From Terriglobia bacterium (GTDB lineage Bacteria; Acidobacteriota; Terriglobia; Terriglobales; Acidobacteriaceae): DNA of 64,000 nt. A model generated the notes under the pieces. The model saw nothing but the letters and a program-made list of their open reading frames with translations, was not told the origin of the DNA and did not search any database. How positions within the stretch are numbered: the stretch's first letter is position 1; each line of letters begins with the position of its first letter. The DNA is taken from the NCBI GenBank assembly GCA_020072645.1, contig JAIQGK010000004.1:148117-212116 (forward strand), written 5' to 3'. A program made the translations under genes and the position numbers. Of the stretch, positions 16,535 through 24,827 are shown one piece after another.

Positions 16535-17632
16535 GTGAAAGATAATCGCTATTTATTCCTTGCACTGGTTGTTTTGCTTGCCGGTTGTTTCCCAATATTT
16601 TCTGAGGCATTGCAAGCGGCAACCAAGGCCATGCCGTCGGCTGTCGTGCCTCAAGCGAGTTTGAGGTCAGATACAGTGGTCCCTGTTGTTCAATGCAATA
16701 CCATTGATGATGGTGTTGATGACGACGGTTTTTTGGATTGTATGCAAGGAGTCTTCACGAAAGCGCAATTCAATACACCACGGCCTCCACAAAAAAATAA
16801 TATTGAGCAGGCTATTCAGAATCTGATGGCGTGCTCTCCGCATCAGCGAACAGATGGGATGGTGGTTGGACATGGCGGAAGTGGTTTTGTGCGGTTGGGA
16901 AATGGCAACCTTTTTCGAGACGCAACTAAGTTCATTGCTGATCTAACGAATATAAGTCCAAGCGATCCATGGAATCGCAAAACATGGTTTCAGCTGCTGC
17001 AAAATAGTAATATTCAGAATAGCTTTAACAGCATCATATTATTCAGTTGTGAGGCCGGCTCCGAAAAAGATGGGGCTCTGTTGCTGAATGATTTAGCTGC
17101 TGCCACGAATACAAGAGTGCTGGCCCCTACTTCGCTCGTAAAATGTGACAGGGCTACTGGCCAACTCAGCCTGCTGGGTGGGGAACTAAATGAAGCAAGG
17201 CCAGGTGCCCCGGCCCAAGTTAAACATAAGCCGAAGATCAGCCGCAGTGAGAAGGTAGCCGAGAGCAATGAGATAAAACTACCAACAGATAAGAAGGATG
17301 ATTATCGGAGGATCCCCTTCTCGTCAATAAAGTCAATTTGCATGTGTCGATTTCCTTCGCCTGCGCATCCTCAAAGCGGTAAGGAAAAATGTTTTGATGC
17401 GTCCAAATATCAGAAGTGGCTCGTATCGAATATCTTCTTCGCCACGCCTTTTCAGCCGTCCTATATTATTGGAGCCGATGTTACTGGATACATTGAAATT
17501 ACATTCGGTCAGGACCGTGAAGACAAAGTTCGTTTCAATATTTTGAATGACGAGTTATTAGTGGAGCCAAAAAGTCATACGTACTATTATGTCACTGACA
17601 TGTTTGAGCAATCATGGGCGGAACTTAACTAG
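16535..17632 (+). CDS. Lipoprotein with a predicted caspase-like (clan CD) His/Cys domain
   Basis: A 365-residue exported protein. Its signal ends in the lipobox LLAGC, giving lipidated Cys18. The middle part has a pattern typical of caspase-like peptidases: strand plus catalytic His in GMVVGHGGSGFVRLG (His113), then strand plus Cys in IILFSCEAGSEKDGALLLND (Cys172), then LAAATNTRVLAPTS, resembling the DUF4347 and CPD arrangement. The last 150 residues are beta-rich and unassigned. It starts at GTG with GGGAG nine bases upstream, 36 bp after the Tat protein. Like its neighbour it is AT-rich. Together with the CHAT gene this makes two different caspase-like domains in one operon. Catalytic assignment is motif-based and untested. 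Confidence 0.75.
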   Translation: MKDNRYLFLALVVLLAGCFPIFSEALQAATKAMPSAVVPQASLRSDTVVPVVQCNTIDDGVDDDGFLDCMQGVFTKAQFNTPRPPQKNNIEQAIQNLMACSPHQRTDGMVVGHGGSGFVRLGNGNLFRDATKFIADLTNISPSDPWNRKTWFQLLQNSNIQNSFNSIILFSCEAGSEKDGALLLNDLAAATNTRVLAPTSLVKCDRATGQLSLLGGELNEARPGAPAQVKHKPKISRSEKVAESNEIKLPTDKKDDYRRIPFSSIKSICMCRFPSPAHPQSGKEKCFDASKYQKWLVSNIFFATPFQPSYIIGADVTGYIEITFGQDREDKVRFNILNDELLVEPKSHTYYYVTDMFEQSWAELN

Positions 17633-17644
17633 CACCAGGAATCT

Positions 17645-17818
17645 ATGTTGATAAAGCATTTTGCCATGGTTGTCACTTTGTCGGCAGTGCTTTTCGCAAT
17701 ATTTGCTTTTGAAGTGTTTGCACAAATCTCCGATTCCCCGTTTCTGACATCAGTTCCACCGGCGAGCTGCCCTCATGCCACGCAATCCACAAGGTCGTTG
17801 CCAGCAGCAATCCTGTAA
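17645..17818 (+). pseudogene. Truncated start of a secreted protein at the island edge
   Basis: Directly after the lipoprotein gene, an AGGA ribosome site precedes ATG and an excellent signal peptide (MLIKHFAMVVTLSAVLFAIF to FEVFA, then Q). After about 30 codons the frame runs into sequence that is the antisense of the neighbouring hydrolase and stops at residue 57. This looks like the 5' remnant of a fourth operon gene cut off by a deletion or recombination. The AT-rich character also ends here, near 17728. It is too short to be functional unless it makes a tiny exported peptide. Confidence 0.5.
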
Positions 17819-18356
17819 TCACAAAGTTCTGCCAGGCGTTGAGGGCCCACTGGCCGTGCCAGGTGAGTTGCAGCGTGTTGGAGAAGGGCTTGAGGTAGGG
17901 GATGGGCCATTGGTCGCCGTCGGGGCCGCGGGCGCCAATGAGGTCGCACAGCAGGTGCAAGTGGAAGCTGATGAACACCAGGAACGCGGTGAGCCAGCGA
18001 TGAGTAGGCAAACGGCGTCCCTGGATGACTGGGCCAAAGGTGAAATCTGAGACATGGCCTGTTGTGGCCAGCGGGCCGATACTGGCCAGCGGCCCAGCGA
18101 CGATATAGGCGGCAAGGGTACACACCAAGGCAAATGCCAGCGTATGCAGCGAATGATGGTACTGGGAAAACCACAGCAGCGGATGCGATGTGTTACGGGT
18201 TAGCAATTCGGGGACGATACCGATGCCGTCGATATCGGGCGCTACAGCGGCAGCTACGACCAGGGCCTTTTCGCGGCGCGTGAGCGCTGAGGGACGGCCA
18301 TTCGGTGAGACCGAGGCAATCAGCCATCCGGCAAAAAAGTGGGTTACGGGACTCAT
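17673..18356 (-). CDS. Membrane-bound metal-dependent hydrolase, YdjM/DUF457-like
   Basis: Starts MSPVTHFFAGWLIASVSPN, the N-terminus of the YdjM-type inner-membrane hydrolase family. Likely metal-binding residues follow in PDIDGIG and FSQYHHSLHTLAFAL, and later HLHLLCDLIGARGPDGDQWP. Four hydrophobic segments are seen. Family members are predicted phospholipase- or phosphatase-like enzymes with few studied cases. The final 16 or so residues (VQTLQKQILRKALPTK) are encoded by DNA that on the other strand is the signal peptide of a truncated ORF, so the native C-terminus may have been replaced. Convergent with the CHAT locus and divergent from the propeller gene. Confidence 0.8.
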   Translation of the reverse strand: MSPVTHFFAGWLIASVSPNGRPSALTRREKALVVAAAVAPDIDGIGIVPELLTRNTSHPLLWFSQYHHSLHTLAFALVCTLAAYIVAGPLASIGPLATTGHVSDFTFGPVIQGRRLPTHRWLTAFLVFISFHLHLLCDLIGARGPDGDQWPIPYLKPFSNTLQLTWHGQWALNAWQNFVITGLLLATTLWIAWHEGSSPVELMSETGNRRFVQTLQKQILRKALPTK

Positions 18357-18544
18357 AGGATCATTATTTGTGTCGTCTCAATTAGCTAGAAATAAGCCGC
18401 ATCTAGATCGTGCGCAGCGTCTAAGAAATCCATTCACGAGTTGTGCCTGAACCCGAAATTTTGGACTGACGCGCCGCGATATCCGCAGAACGTTCCTCTG
18501 GCAAAAATCATGCACGGCTGCGCGATGCGCTAGTATGGGTCAGC

Positions 18545-19720
18545 ATGCAGATTTCAACAAGGTTACTGTTGGGGACGGCGCTGGTATTGCTTGGGATGGT
18601 CGCAACAACCACGAAAACGGCTACAGCTGTTTCTTTCCATAACATTGTGGCGAATGCCCAGGTGCAATCAGACAAAGAATCCCTGACGCAACCGGCCAAA
18701 GAGCCGCAGGCGCAATCGGCCACAGGGGCGACGGCCCAAGTCACGAAAAAGCCTCTACCCCCGAAAGAGGTTTCATCGAAAGCCACGAAAGAGCCAGAAG
18801 CCAAGGTGGCTGCGGAGTTTACAAAGCTTGATGCAGCAACGCTGCCAATCATTAAAAAGATACAGATTGGCGGCGATGCGGACTGGCTGGCGATTGGGTT
18901 TGGTTCAGTGTGGGTCACGGTCGCCAAGAACAATGAAGTTGTGCGCGTTGATCCTGTGCGCAATGTCGTGCAGGCCAGAATCGCCGTCGACAAAGAACCG
19001 TGCTATGGGATTGGCATCGGTGTGGATCGGGTGTGGGTGCTTAACTGCCAGGGCAAGACGCTAACGCGTATTAATCCCAAGACGAACGCGGTGGACATGC
19101 GCGTGCCCGTAAACATTGATGACAGCGGCGAAGGGTCGATTGCCGTGGACGAGCGCTATGTGTGGTTCGGCAGCAATGAAGATGGCCATTCCGCCACGTT
19201 GTCCCAGGTTGAGGTGAAGACCGGACGCAAGCTGAAGGGCATTGTCGTGGGAAAAGATACGGGCGTGGTCAAGCTGGCTTTTGGGTCAGTGTGGGCGATC
19301 AGCTCGGGAGAAGGGAACGTGTACCGTGTTGATCCGGCGACGAAGAAAGTTACGGCCATGATCACCGTGGCGGAAGGCCCGCGTTTTGCCACCGAAGGCG
19401 CTGGGTCGCTATGGGTGCTCACGCAGTCGGATGGCAATGTGTCGCGCATTGATCCGGCAACGAACAAAGTGGTGGCTGTTATCCCGGTGCACGTTCCGGG
19501 CAAGGGTGGTGAAATCTGTTTTGGCGGCGGACTTATCTGGGTCACCATGGACGGAACCCCAGTAACGCGTATTGATCCGGCGACGAACAAGGTCATCGAC
19601 CAGTATGGCAATTATCCCAAGGCTGACGGCATCCGCTATGGCTTTGGTTCAGTCTGGGTGAGCGATCACGGCAAGGGCGAGCTGTGGAGGATTGATCCCG
19701 GGAAAATGCGCGGTCGGTGA
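18545..19720 (+). CDS. Secreted NHL/Vgb-type beta-propeller protein
   Basis: A 391-residue exported protein with a signal peptide (MQISTRLLLGTALVLLGMVA), then a low-complexity Ala/Lys/Gln linker of about 70 residues (EPQAQSATGATAQVTKKP). A propeller of repeated blades follows, each of the type GFGSVWVT...VVRVDPVRNVV, VYRVDPATKKV, VSRIDPATNKV, VTRIDPATNKV. This pattern is shared with virginiamycin B lyase-like and YncE-like proteins; enzymatic activity is not implied. The start is the only ATG before the signal peptide. The tail-to-tail neighbour is the Clp-N gene. Confidence 0.85.
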   Translation: MQISTRLLLGTALVLLGMVATTTKTATAVSFHNIVANAQVQSDKESLTQPAKEPQAQSATGATAQVTKKPLPPKEVSSKATKEPEAKVAAEFTKLDAATLPIIKKIQIGGDADWLAIGFGSVWVTVAKNNEVVRVDPVRNVVQARIAVDKEPCYGIGIGVDRVWVLNCQGKTLTRINPKTNAVDMRVPVNIDDSGEGSIAVDERYVWFGSNEDGHSATLSQVEVKTGRKLKGIVVGKDTGVVKLAFGSVWAISSGEGNVYRVDPATKKVTAMITVAEGPRFATEGAGSLWVLTQSDGNVSRIDPATNKVVAVIPVHVPGKGGEICFGGGLIWVTMDGTPVTRIDPATNKVIDQYGNYPKADGIRYGFGSVWVSDHGKGELWRIDPGKMRGR

Positions 19721-19738
19721 TGCTCCGCGGGCTGCCGA

Positions 19739-20356
19739 TCAGTGAAACACCAGCCTGAAGATCGCGTAAATCAGCAACAAAACTAAAATCAGAAGCAGGA
19801 AAGCGGCGAATGGCCGCACGGATTTCAGGGGAATGTCTTTATCTTCTGTCTCGCTGTCAAGAATTGGAACCCCGCGATCTTCTCTGATCCGATTTCTTGC
19901 TGAGTGAAGATCGATTCCTGCTGCTGTGAGCGCCGCCGGCACGTCTGATTTTTTTTCTCGCAGCAAGCCCAGCAATAGGTGTTCCGTGCCAATCGGCTTG
20001 CTTGCCAACCTATCTGCTTCTTGAGCGGCATAGGCCAGAACGTGCTTGCCGGTGTTTGACAAGGGGAGGTCTGCGGATGTGGAAGTCTTTGCAGGGGAAT
20101 GAGGTCTAAACTGGCTCCGAAAATTGTGGGTGTGAGCCGACAAAGCGAAAAGCTGGTTCGCTTTGCAATCGACGTCATGGGTAAGGCTGAGCAGTAAATG
20201 TTCCGGTTCAATATATGCAGAACCCGATTGCTGAGCTTCCGATCGGGAAAAGAAGATTGCTCGGCGTGCGTCTTGTCGGTATCTTTCGAACATATTTCTG
20301 AGCTTTTCGGGGAGCATTATAGATGCGCCGGAAGCGTAGAGTTGCTGAGAAAACAT
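19739..20356 (-). CDS. Clp N-terminal-domain protein with C-terminal membrane anchor
   Basis: A 205-residue protein with two Clp-N repeats, the substrate-receiving module of ClpA/ClpC: ARRAIFFSRSEAQQSGSAYIEPEHLLLSL and then KHVLAYAAQEADRLASKPIGTEHLLLGLLRE. No AAA+ ATPase follows. Instead there is a charged linker and a C-terminal membrane segment (FAAFLLLILVLLLIYAIF). This suggests a tail-anchored adaptor or client-binding protein. The start may be the ATG at 20356 or the one at 20317 (MLPEKLRNMFERY), which matches ClpC N-termini better; neither has a strong ribosome site. Confidence 0.8.
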   Translation of the reverse strand: MFSQQLYASGASIMLPEKLRNMFERYRQDARRAIFFSRSEAQQSGSAYIEPEHLLLSLTHDVDCKANQLFALSAHTHNFRSQFRPHSPAKTSTSADLPLSNTGKHVLAYAAQEADRLASKPIGTEHLLLGLLREKKSDVPAALTAAGIDLHSARNRIREDRGVPILDSETEDKDIPLKSVRPFAAFLLLILVLLLIYAIFRLVFH

Positions 20357-20951
20357 TCTACTTTCGTTATTTATTTGCTATAATACTCAGCCTGCGATCC
20401 GTCAATGGGACAGAATGCAAGGCTGGAGAATTCGCTAAGACTTGGAAGTATCCGCAACGGGAAACCGTTGCGCTTTGTGTTTTTGGAGGCAAATGGGGAT
20501 GAAATGGGGAGGAATTCGGTAAGTGCCTTTATTTCAACATCGGGGCATGGGGACACATGGGGAGGAACCGCGTAAGTCCTTTAGAAATGGGGATCGAGGG
20601 AGGGGTAGGGGTATCAAGGATCTGCGAGATGCGTGGTCGCCGTCATCGCCGTGATCGGAAAACGGCGCAAGGACACGAAGAAGCGCGAAGATGGAAGGAA
20701 GTGGATGTATCGAAGAGTGATTGGAAATATCCCGAAGCACCTACGTTCGCAAGCGAGGGCGCCTGCGCTCCACAACTTCATGAAGCCCACAAACTTGGTT
20801 GCTCCGGATCGGCTAGTCGGAAGTCGCCGTCAACAGGTTTGAGGGACACCTTGCACGGCGCGCCTTTCGTCCTAAGGTGAATGGCTGGACTGGAGGAACG
20901 GAATGGGAACTGGCGTAGTAACATTCGGATAGAAGCATTGGAGAGCTGATT
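20357..20951. other. Gene-free stretch with several repeat types
   Basis: No credible gene. It holds two direct copies of a 29-bp unit containing ATGGGGAGGAA and GTAAGT (20502-20531 and 20555-20583). It also holds a copy of a dispersed repeat, GTCATCGCCGTGATCGG followed by a GGACACGAAGAAGCGCGAAG segment (20635-20690); relatives of both parts recur between other genes in the window. The last 70 bases lead into the ABC transporter gene and probably hold its promoter. Open frames of up to about 107 codons here are unstructured and lack ribosome sites. Confidence 0.6.
20502..20583. repeat. Two tandem copies of a 29-30 bp unit, period about 52
   Basis: The copies share ATGGGGAGGAA, then GGTAAGTGCCTTTA in one and CGTAAGTCCTTTA in the other. 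They are separated by about 23 bp of different sequence. Function unknown. Confidence 0.55.
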
Positions 20952-21686
20952 GTGGCAACAAACGGCACAGAATTTGAGTCGGTAAGAACGGTTTCAGTGG
21001 TGCGCCATTACAAGCTTGGGCGCTCGCTGATTCCCGCAGTGGATGGCGTGAGCCTGGCGGCTGGACGCGGCGAGTTCATCGCGCTGCTGGGCGCCTCAGG
21101 ATCTGGCAAGTCTACGTTGTTGAACCTGATTGCCGGACTTGACCGGCCGGATTCCGGCGCAATTGTGGTTGAAGGCGCAGACCTGGCCACCATGACCTCT
21201 GAGCAACTGGCGCAATACCGGCGGCACACGGTGGGAATGGTTTTCCAGTCATTCAATCTGGTACCGACCATGACGCTGTATGAAAACGTTGAGCTGCCAA
21301 TGCGTTTTGCCGAGGTGAAGCGCAAGGAACGCCGCGCGCGCGTGGTGGAAGCGCTGGAGCGCGTGGGGTTAAGCGACCGTATGAAGCATCGGCCAAGTGA
21401 GATGTCCGGTGGTGAGCAGCAGCGGGCCGCACTGGCGCGGGCGTTGGTTAACCGTCCAAAGCTCTTGCTGGCGGACGAGCCTACGGGCAATCTGGATTCA
21501 AAGACCGGCACGGAGATTATGGACCTGATCCGCGAACTCAACCGCACGCTGGAGATGACCGTAATCATGGTGACGCATGAGCGTTCACTGGCGGAGCGCT
21601 ATGCCAATCGCCTGGTGTTCTTAGGCGACGGAAAACTGGTAGGCGAATCGAACAATGAACTGGAAAAGATTGGAGCGGCACGGTGA
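20952..21686 (+). CDS. ABC transporter ATP-binding protein, MacB/LolD type
   Basis: A 244-residue cytoplasmic ATPase energising the permease encoded next. Walker A GASGSGKST near residue 49, Q-loop FQSFNLVPTMTLYENV, signature MSGGEQQR near 155, Walker B LLLADEPTGNLDS near 174 and the H-loop VTHE near 210 are all intact. The start is GTG (GTGGCAACAAAC). Its TGA overlaps the GTG of the permease by four bases, indicating translational coupling. MacB-family exporters move lipoproteins, peptides or macrolides out of the inner membrane. The substrate here is unknown. Confidence 0.9.
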   Translation: MATNGTEFESVRTVSVVRHYKLGRSLIPAVDGVSLAAGRGEFIALLGASGSGKSTLLNLIAGLDRPDSGAIVVEGADLATMTSEQLAQYRRHTVGMVFQSFNLVPTMTLYENVELPMRFAEVKRKERRARVVEALERVGLSDRMKHRPSEMSGGEQQRAALARALVNRPKLLLADEPTGNLDSKTGTEIMDLIRELNRTLEMTVIMVTHERSLAERYANRLVFLGDGKLVGESNNELEKIGAAR

Positions 21687-23125
21687 GAGCATACGATTTG
21701 ATTGAGCTTGCCGGACGCAACCTGCGCGAAGCGGGCCTGCGAAATTCGCTTACGACGCTGGGAATTGGCGTGGGCGTGGCGTCACTGGTGGCCATGTTGT
21801 CTTTGGGAATCGGACTGCAAAAGCTGGCAACGCGCCAGCTGGGACGCTCAGGATTATTTGACACGGTAGTGGTCACGTCGCGCCAGGATTCGCGCGGACC
21901 ACGCTTTGCGCAGGCGGCGCCAGTCACAGCGCAGGCCAAGCCTTTGGACGACGTGGCCCGGCACAGCTTTGAGCAGTTGGCAAATGTTGCGGAAGTCTAT
22001 CCGAACTTTAGCGCCGTGGGCGATGTGCGGCTGGAAAGCGACAAAACCGGCAATCACTTTACCGTTGTCGGGACGCTGCCGCAGTCGGCGCGAACCAGCG
22101 AAGCGTTTGACGACGTGCAGGGAAGCTTCTTTTCTTCCGGCAATGCGGAGGAAACGATCATCCTGGGCGATTTTGGGCGCGACCTGTTGAACCTGCCGCG
22201 AGAGCCGCGCGGTACCGACGTAAAGCTGACTCCGGACCAGGCAAACCAGCTGCTGGGTAAATACATTGTGTTGCGCTACCACAAGCGTGAAGCCGGTGAG
22301 AGCGCGCCGCTGGCCGGCAATACCACAAAGAAAGGCGAGGCCGATCCAGATGATGTGGAGAGCGCGGACGATAAACAGGCAGAAGATGCGCAATCATTCA
22401 ATCTGGTGCCGAAGACGTTGAAGCTGAAGATTGTCGGGATTGTTTCCAGCGAGCCGAACAGGGGATTGCGCCAGGGACGCACGCCGATGTTCCTGCCGCT
22501 GCAACTGGCGGAATCTTTAGACATGGTGCAGGCGGGGGAACTGTGGAGCACACTGCGTCCGTTAGAAAACAAAACATATATCGCGCTGATTGTGCGCGTG
22601 GCCAAAAGCAAAGCTGTTTCACAGGTGGAAGACGAGATCCGCAAGCAGGGATTCAGCACGTTTTCCATTCTTGACGCTTCCAAGGGCATCACGCGGTTTT
22701 TTACTTTCCTCGATCTGTTTCTCGGAATCTTTGGCAGCCTGGCGCTGGCGGTGGCGTCACTGGGAATTGTGAACACGCTGGTAATGGCGATCCTGGAGCG
22801 CAGGCGCGAGATTGGGATCATGAAAGCACTGGGCGCGAGTGACGGAGACGTGAAGCGTATTTTCTTTGTTGAAGCCGGATGTATGGGGATTCTGGGCGGC
22901 GCGCTGGGCGCGGGCCTGGGCTGGATGATTGGGCGCGCCATCAACTTTGCCACGAATATTTATTTGCAACGGCAGGACATCAAGCCGGAAAATTTCTGGG
23001 TGGTGCCGGTATGGCTGGTAGCAGCAGCGCTGGGATTTTCAGTGTTCGTCAGCATGTTTGCTGGGTTGTATCCGGCGTCGCGCGCGGCAAAACTCGATCC
23101 GGTGCAGGCGCTGAGGCATGATTGA
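21683..23125 (+). CDS. ABC transporter permease, MacB/FtsX type
   Basis: A 480-residue permease: an N-terminal membrane helix (RNSLTTLGIGVGVASLVAMLSLGIG), a large exported domain over about residues 50-330, and three C-terminal helices including the FtsX signature ILERRREIGIMKALGAS. The exported domain contains an unusual acidic, low-complexity insertion (KKGEADPDDVESADDKQAED) near residue 215. Paired with the upstream ATPase by a 4-base overlap. The mechanism expected for the family is mechanotransmission from ATP hydrolysis to the periplasmic domain. No outer-membrane partner gene is adjacent. Confidence 0.9.
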   Translation: MRAYDLIELAGRNLREAGLRNSLTTLGIGVGVASLVAMLSLGIGLQKLATRQLGRSGLFDTVVVTSRQDSRGPRFAQAAPVTAQAKPLDDVARHSFEQLANVAEVYPNFSAVGDVRLESDKTGNHFTVVGTLPQSARTSEAFDDVQGSFFSSGNAEETIILGDFGRDLLNLPREPRGTDVKLTPDQANQLLGKYIVLRYHKREAGESAPLAGNTTKKGEADPDDVESADDKQAEDAQSFNLVPKTLKLKIVGIVSSEPNRGLRQGRTPMFLPLQLAESLDMVQAGELWSTLRPLENKTYIALIVRVAKSKAVSQVEDEIRKQGFSTFSILDASKGITRFFTFLDLFLGIFGSLALAVASLGIVNTLVMAILERRREIGIMKALGASDGDVKRIFFVEAGCMGILGGALGAGLGWMIGRAINFATNIYLQRQDIKPENFWVVPVWLVAAALGFSVFVSMFAGLYPASRAAKLDPVQALRHD

Positions 23126-23153
23126 GAAGAGCGGCTCTTGGCTTTTGGCCATT

Positions 23154-23454
23154 GGCTCTTGGCGAAAAGCGGAAGACTAACCGCAAAGGACGCAAAGGGA
23201 AGAGCAACTAGCAATTAGCAACTGGCAATTAGCTCTTGTGTCCTGGTCTTATGCTCTTGGCGTAAGCGAAAGACTTTACCGCAAAGGACGCAAAGAGCGC
23301 AAAGGAAAGAGGGGTTGATTGACTTCTATCTCCTGCTCTCATGTTCTTGGTTATACCGAAAGATTTGAATTGGGAGAACGCAGAGGTCCAGAGTTTTTGG
23401 TTCAGAAGCTTTCGCAAATATTTTTTTCTTGGCGTTTTTTGCGACCTTTGCGGT
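23154..23454. repeat. Cluster of ACCGCAAAGGACGCAAAG repeats
   Basis: The 370-bp gap between the permease and the esterase contains no gene. It holds two direct copies (about 23154-23199 and 23253-23309) of a unit running from CTCTTGGCG to ACCGCAAAGGACGCAAAG, and a third, inverted copy of the core (TTGCGACCTTTGCGGT, 23439-23454). This is the layout of a dispersed extragenic repeat family. Confidence 0.65.
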
Positions 23455-23495
23455 GAATCGGTTTGGCTGAGGGCTGACTGCTATTCTTAACATTC

Positions 23496-24350
23496 ATGTC
23501 GAAATATCTGCTTTCATTTTTATTTTTGGTTTTTACAGTCAATGCTTTTGCGGCGGCGCGGATGCAATGCGGCGCAATGAAGAGCAAGTATGTGCCGGGC
23601 CGGATCGGCTATTGCGCCATGCTGCCGCCGGGTTATGACGCGCATCCAGGCAAGCGTTTTCCCGTGTTGTATTTCTTGCACGGGCTTGGCGGCGACCAGA
23701 GCTTTCTGGCTTCGAGCGGTGCGTCCAGCGGAATCGAGGAAGCGTGGGAAGATAAAGGGCTGGGCGAGTTTGTGATCATCACGCCGCAAGGCGAAAACAG
23801 CTTTTACATCAACTCGCGTGATGGCCACATTCTGTACGAAGATTTCTTTATTCGCGAGTTTGTGCCACAGATGGAGCGGCGTTTTCGACTGGCTGGCAAT
23901 CGAGCGGGCCGGGTGATCGGCGGAATTTCGATGGGAGGATACGGTGCTCTGCGGTTTGCTTTTAAGTATCCGCAGATGTTTGCGTCTGTGGCTGTGCACA
24001 TGCCTGCTCTGCTGGAAGAGCTGCCGCATGGTTCGGGCGACGTGGGCCTGACCGCGTTTCTGGGAAACGCTTTTGGCTCGCCATTGAATGAGCGCTTCTG
24101 GAAGGAGAATTCGCCGTTTGTTTTTGCGCGGAAAGCGAACCTGCAAGGCCTGAAGATTTATTTTGATTGTGGCGACCAGGATAATTACGGCTTTAATGCC
24201 GGTGTGCGCCAGCTAGATAAGCTTTTGACGGCGCGCCATGTACCGCACGAGGCGCATATTTATCCCGGCGGCCATAATTGGGGGTTCGTGTCGCAGCATC
24301 TTGATGCGTCCATGGCGTTTCAGTCGCAGGCGCTGGGGCTGACGAAATAG
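23496..24350 (+). CDS. Exported esterase of the esterase D / antigen 85 group
   Basis: A 284-residue alpha/beta hydrolase with a signal peptide (MSKYLLSFLFLVFTVNAFAA). Features: oxyanion region YFLHGLGGDQSF near 69, nucleophile elbow GISMGGYGALR near 147, acid in FDCGDQDNYG near 228 and His in PGGHNWGF near 258. This arrangement fits the putative-esterase (Pfam esterase) family that includes feruloyl esterases, S-formylglutathione hydrolase and mycolyl transferases. The signal peptide argues for an envelope or extracellular substrate rather than S-formylglutathione. The VKOR gene follows 29 bp later on the same strand. Confidence 0.88.
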   Translation: MSKYLLSFLFLVFTVNAFAAARMQCGAMKSKYVPGRIGYCAMLPPGYDAHPGKRFPVLYFLHGLGGDQSFLASSGASSGIEEAWEDKGLGEFVIITPQGENSFYINSRDGHILYEDFFIREFVPQMERRFRLAGNRAGRVIGGISMGGYGALRFAFKYPQMFASVAVHMPALLEELPHGSGDVGLTAFLGNAFGSPLNERFWKENSPFVFARKANLQGLKIYFDCGDQDNYGFNAGVRQLDKLLTARHVPHEAHIYPGGHNWGFVSQHLDASMAFQSQALGLTK

Positions 24351-24379
24351 AAAAGTTGCTAAGAAGATTTGAGGAAGCT

Positions 24380-24805
24380 ATGAGATGGTTGATTGCGTTT
24401 TTGGCCCTTGCGGGCATGGTTGCGGCGATTCTGGCCTTGCGAGAGCACTACCGCACAGAAGCTTCGCCATGCAGCATTAATGAGAAGTGGGACTGCGGAA
24501 CGGTGAACAAGAGCCGGTTTGCCGTGATCAAAGGCGTGCCCGTGGCAGACATCGGCATTGCAGGCTATCTGCTGCTGGCCGGTCTGGCGTTTGGACGACG
24601 ATGGCGGCTGCTGGCGGCTGCTGCTGTCCCCGCATGGGTGTTTTCTCTATACCTGGCGCACATTGAAAAAGACATTCTGGAAGTCTGGTGCATTTACTGC
24701 GTCATTTCTTTAGGGATCATTACGGTGATAACGTTGCTGTCGTTGATCGCGCTGGGGATGGATTGGCGACGAGGGCGGCAATCGCAAGGAGAGAGTACGG
24801 CATAG
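24380..24805 (+). CDS. Vitamin K epoxide reductase (VKOR) family protein
   Basis: Bacterial VKOR homologues reoxidise periplasmic dithiol oxidases, passing electrons to quinone, and so replace DsbB. The 141-residue protein has four membrane segments, the loop cysteine pair CSINEKWDC, the conserved SRFAVIKGVPVADIGIAGY block and the active-site CxxC (CIYC). The start is ATG 24380 with GAGG six bases upstream; an in-frame codon at 24356 would put extra charged residues before the first span. No fused thioredoxin domain is present, so a separate DsbA-like partner is expected elsewhere. It overlaps nothing and converges with DUF302. Confidence 0.88.
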   Translation: MRWLIAFLALAGMVAAILALREHYRTEASPCSINEKWDCGTVNKSRFAVIKGVPVADIGIAGYLLLAGLAFGRRWRLLAAAAVPAWVFSLYLAHIEKDILEVWCIYCVISLGIITVITLLSLIALGMDWRRGRQSQGESTA

Positions 24806-24827
24806 CGTCGATGTTGATCGCGTGCGG

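Noticed and set aside
20557-20880. Open frame of 107 codons upstream of the ABC transporter
   Set aside because: Runs through dispersed repeat motifs, has no ribosome site and looks like intergenic DNA.
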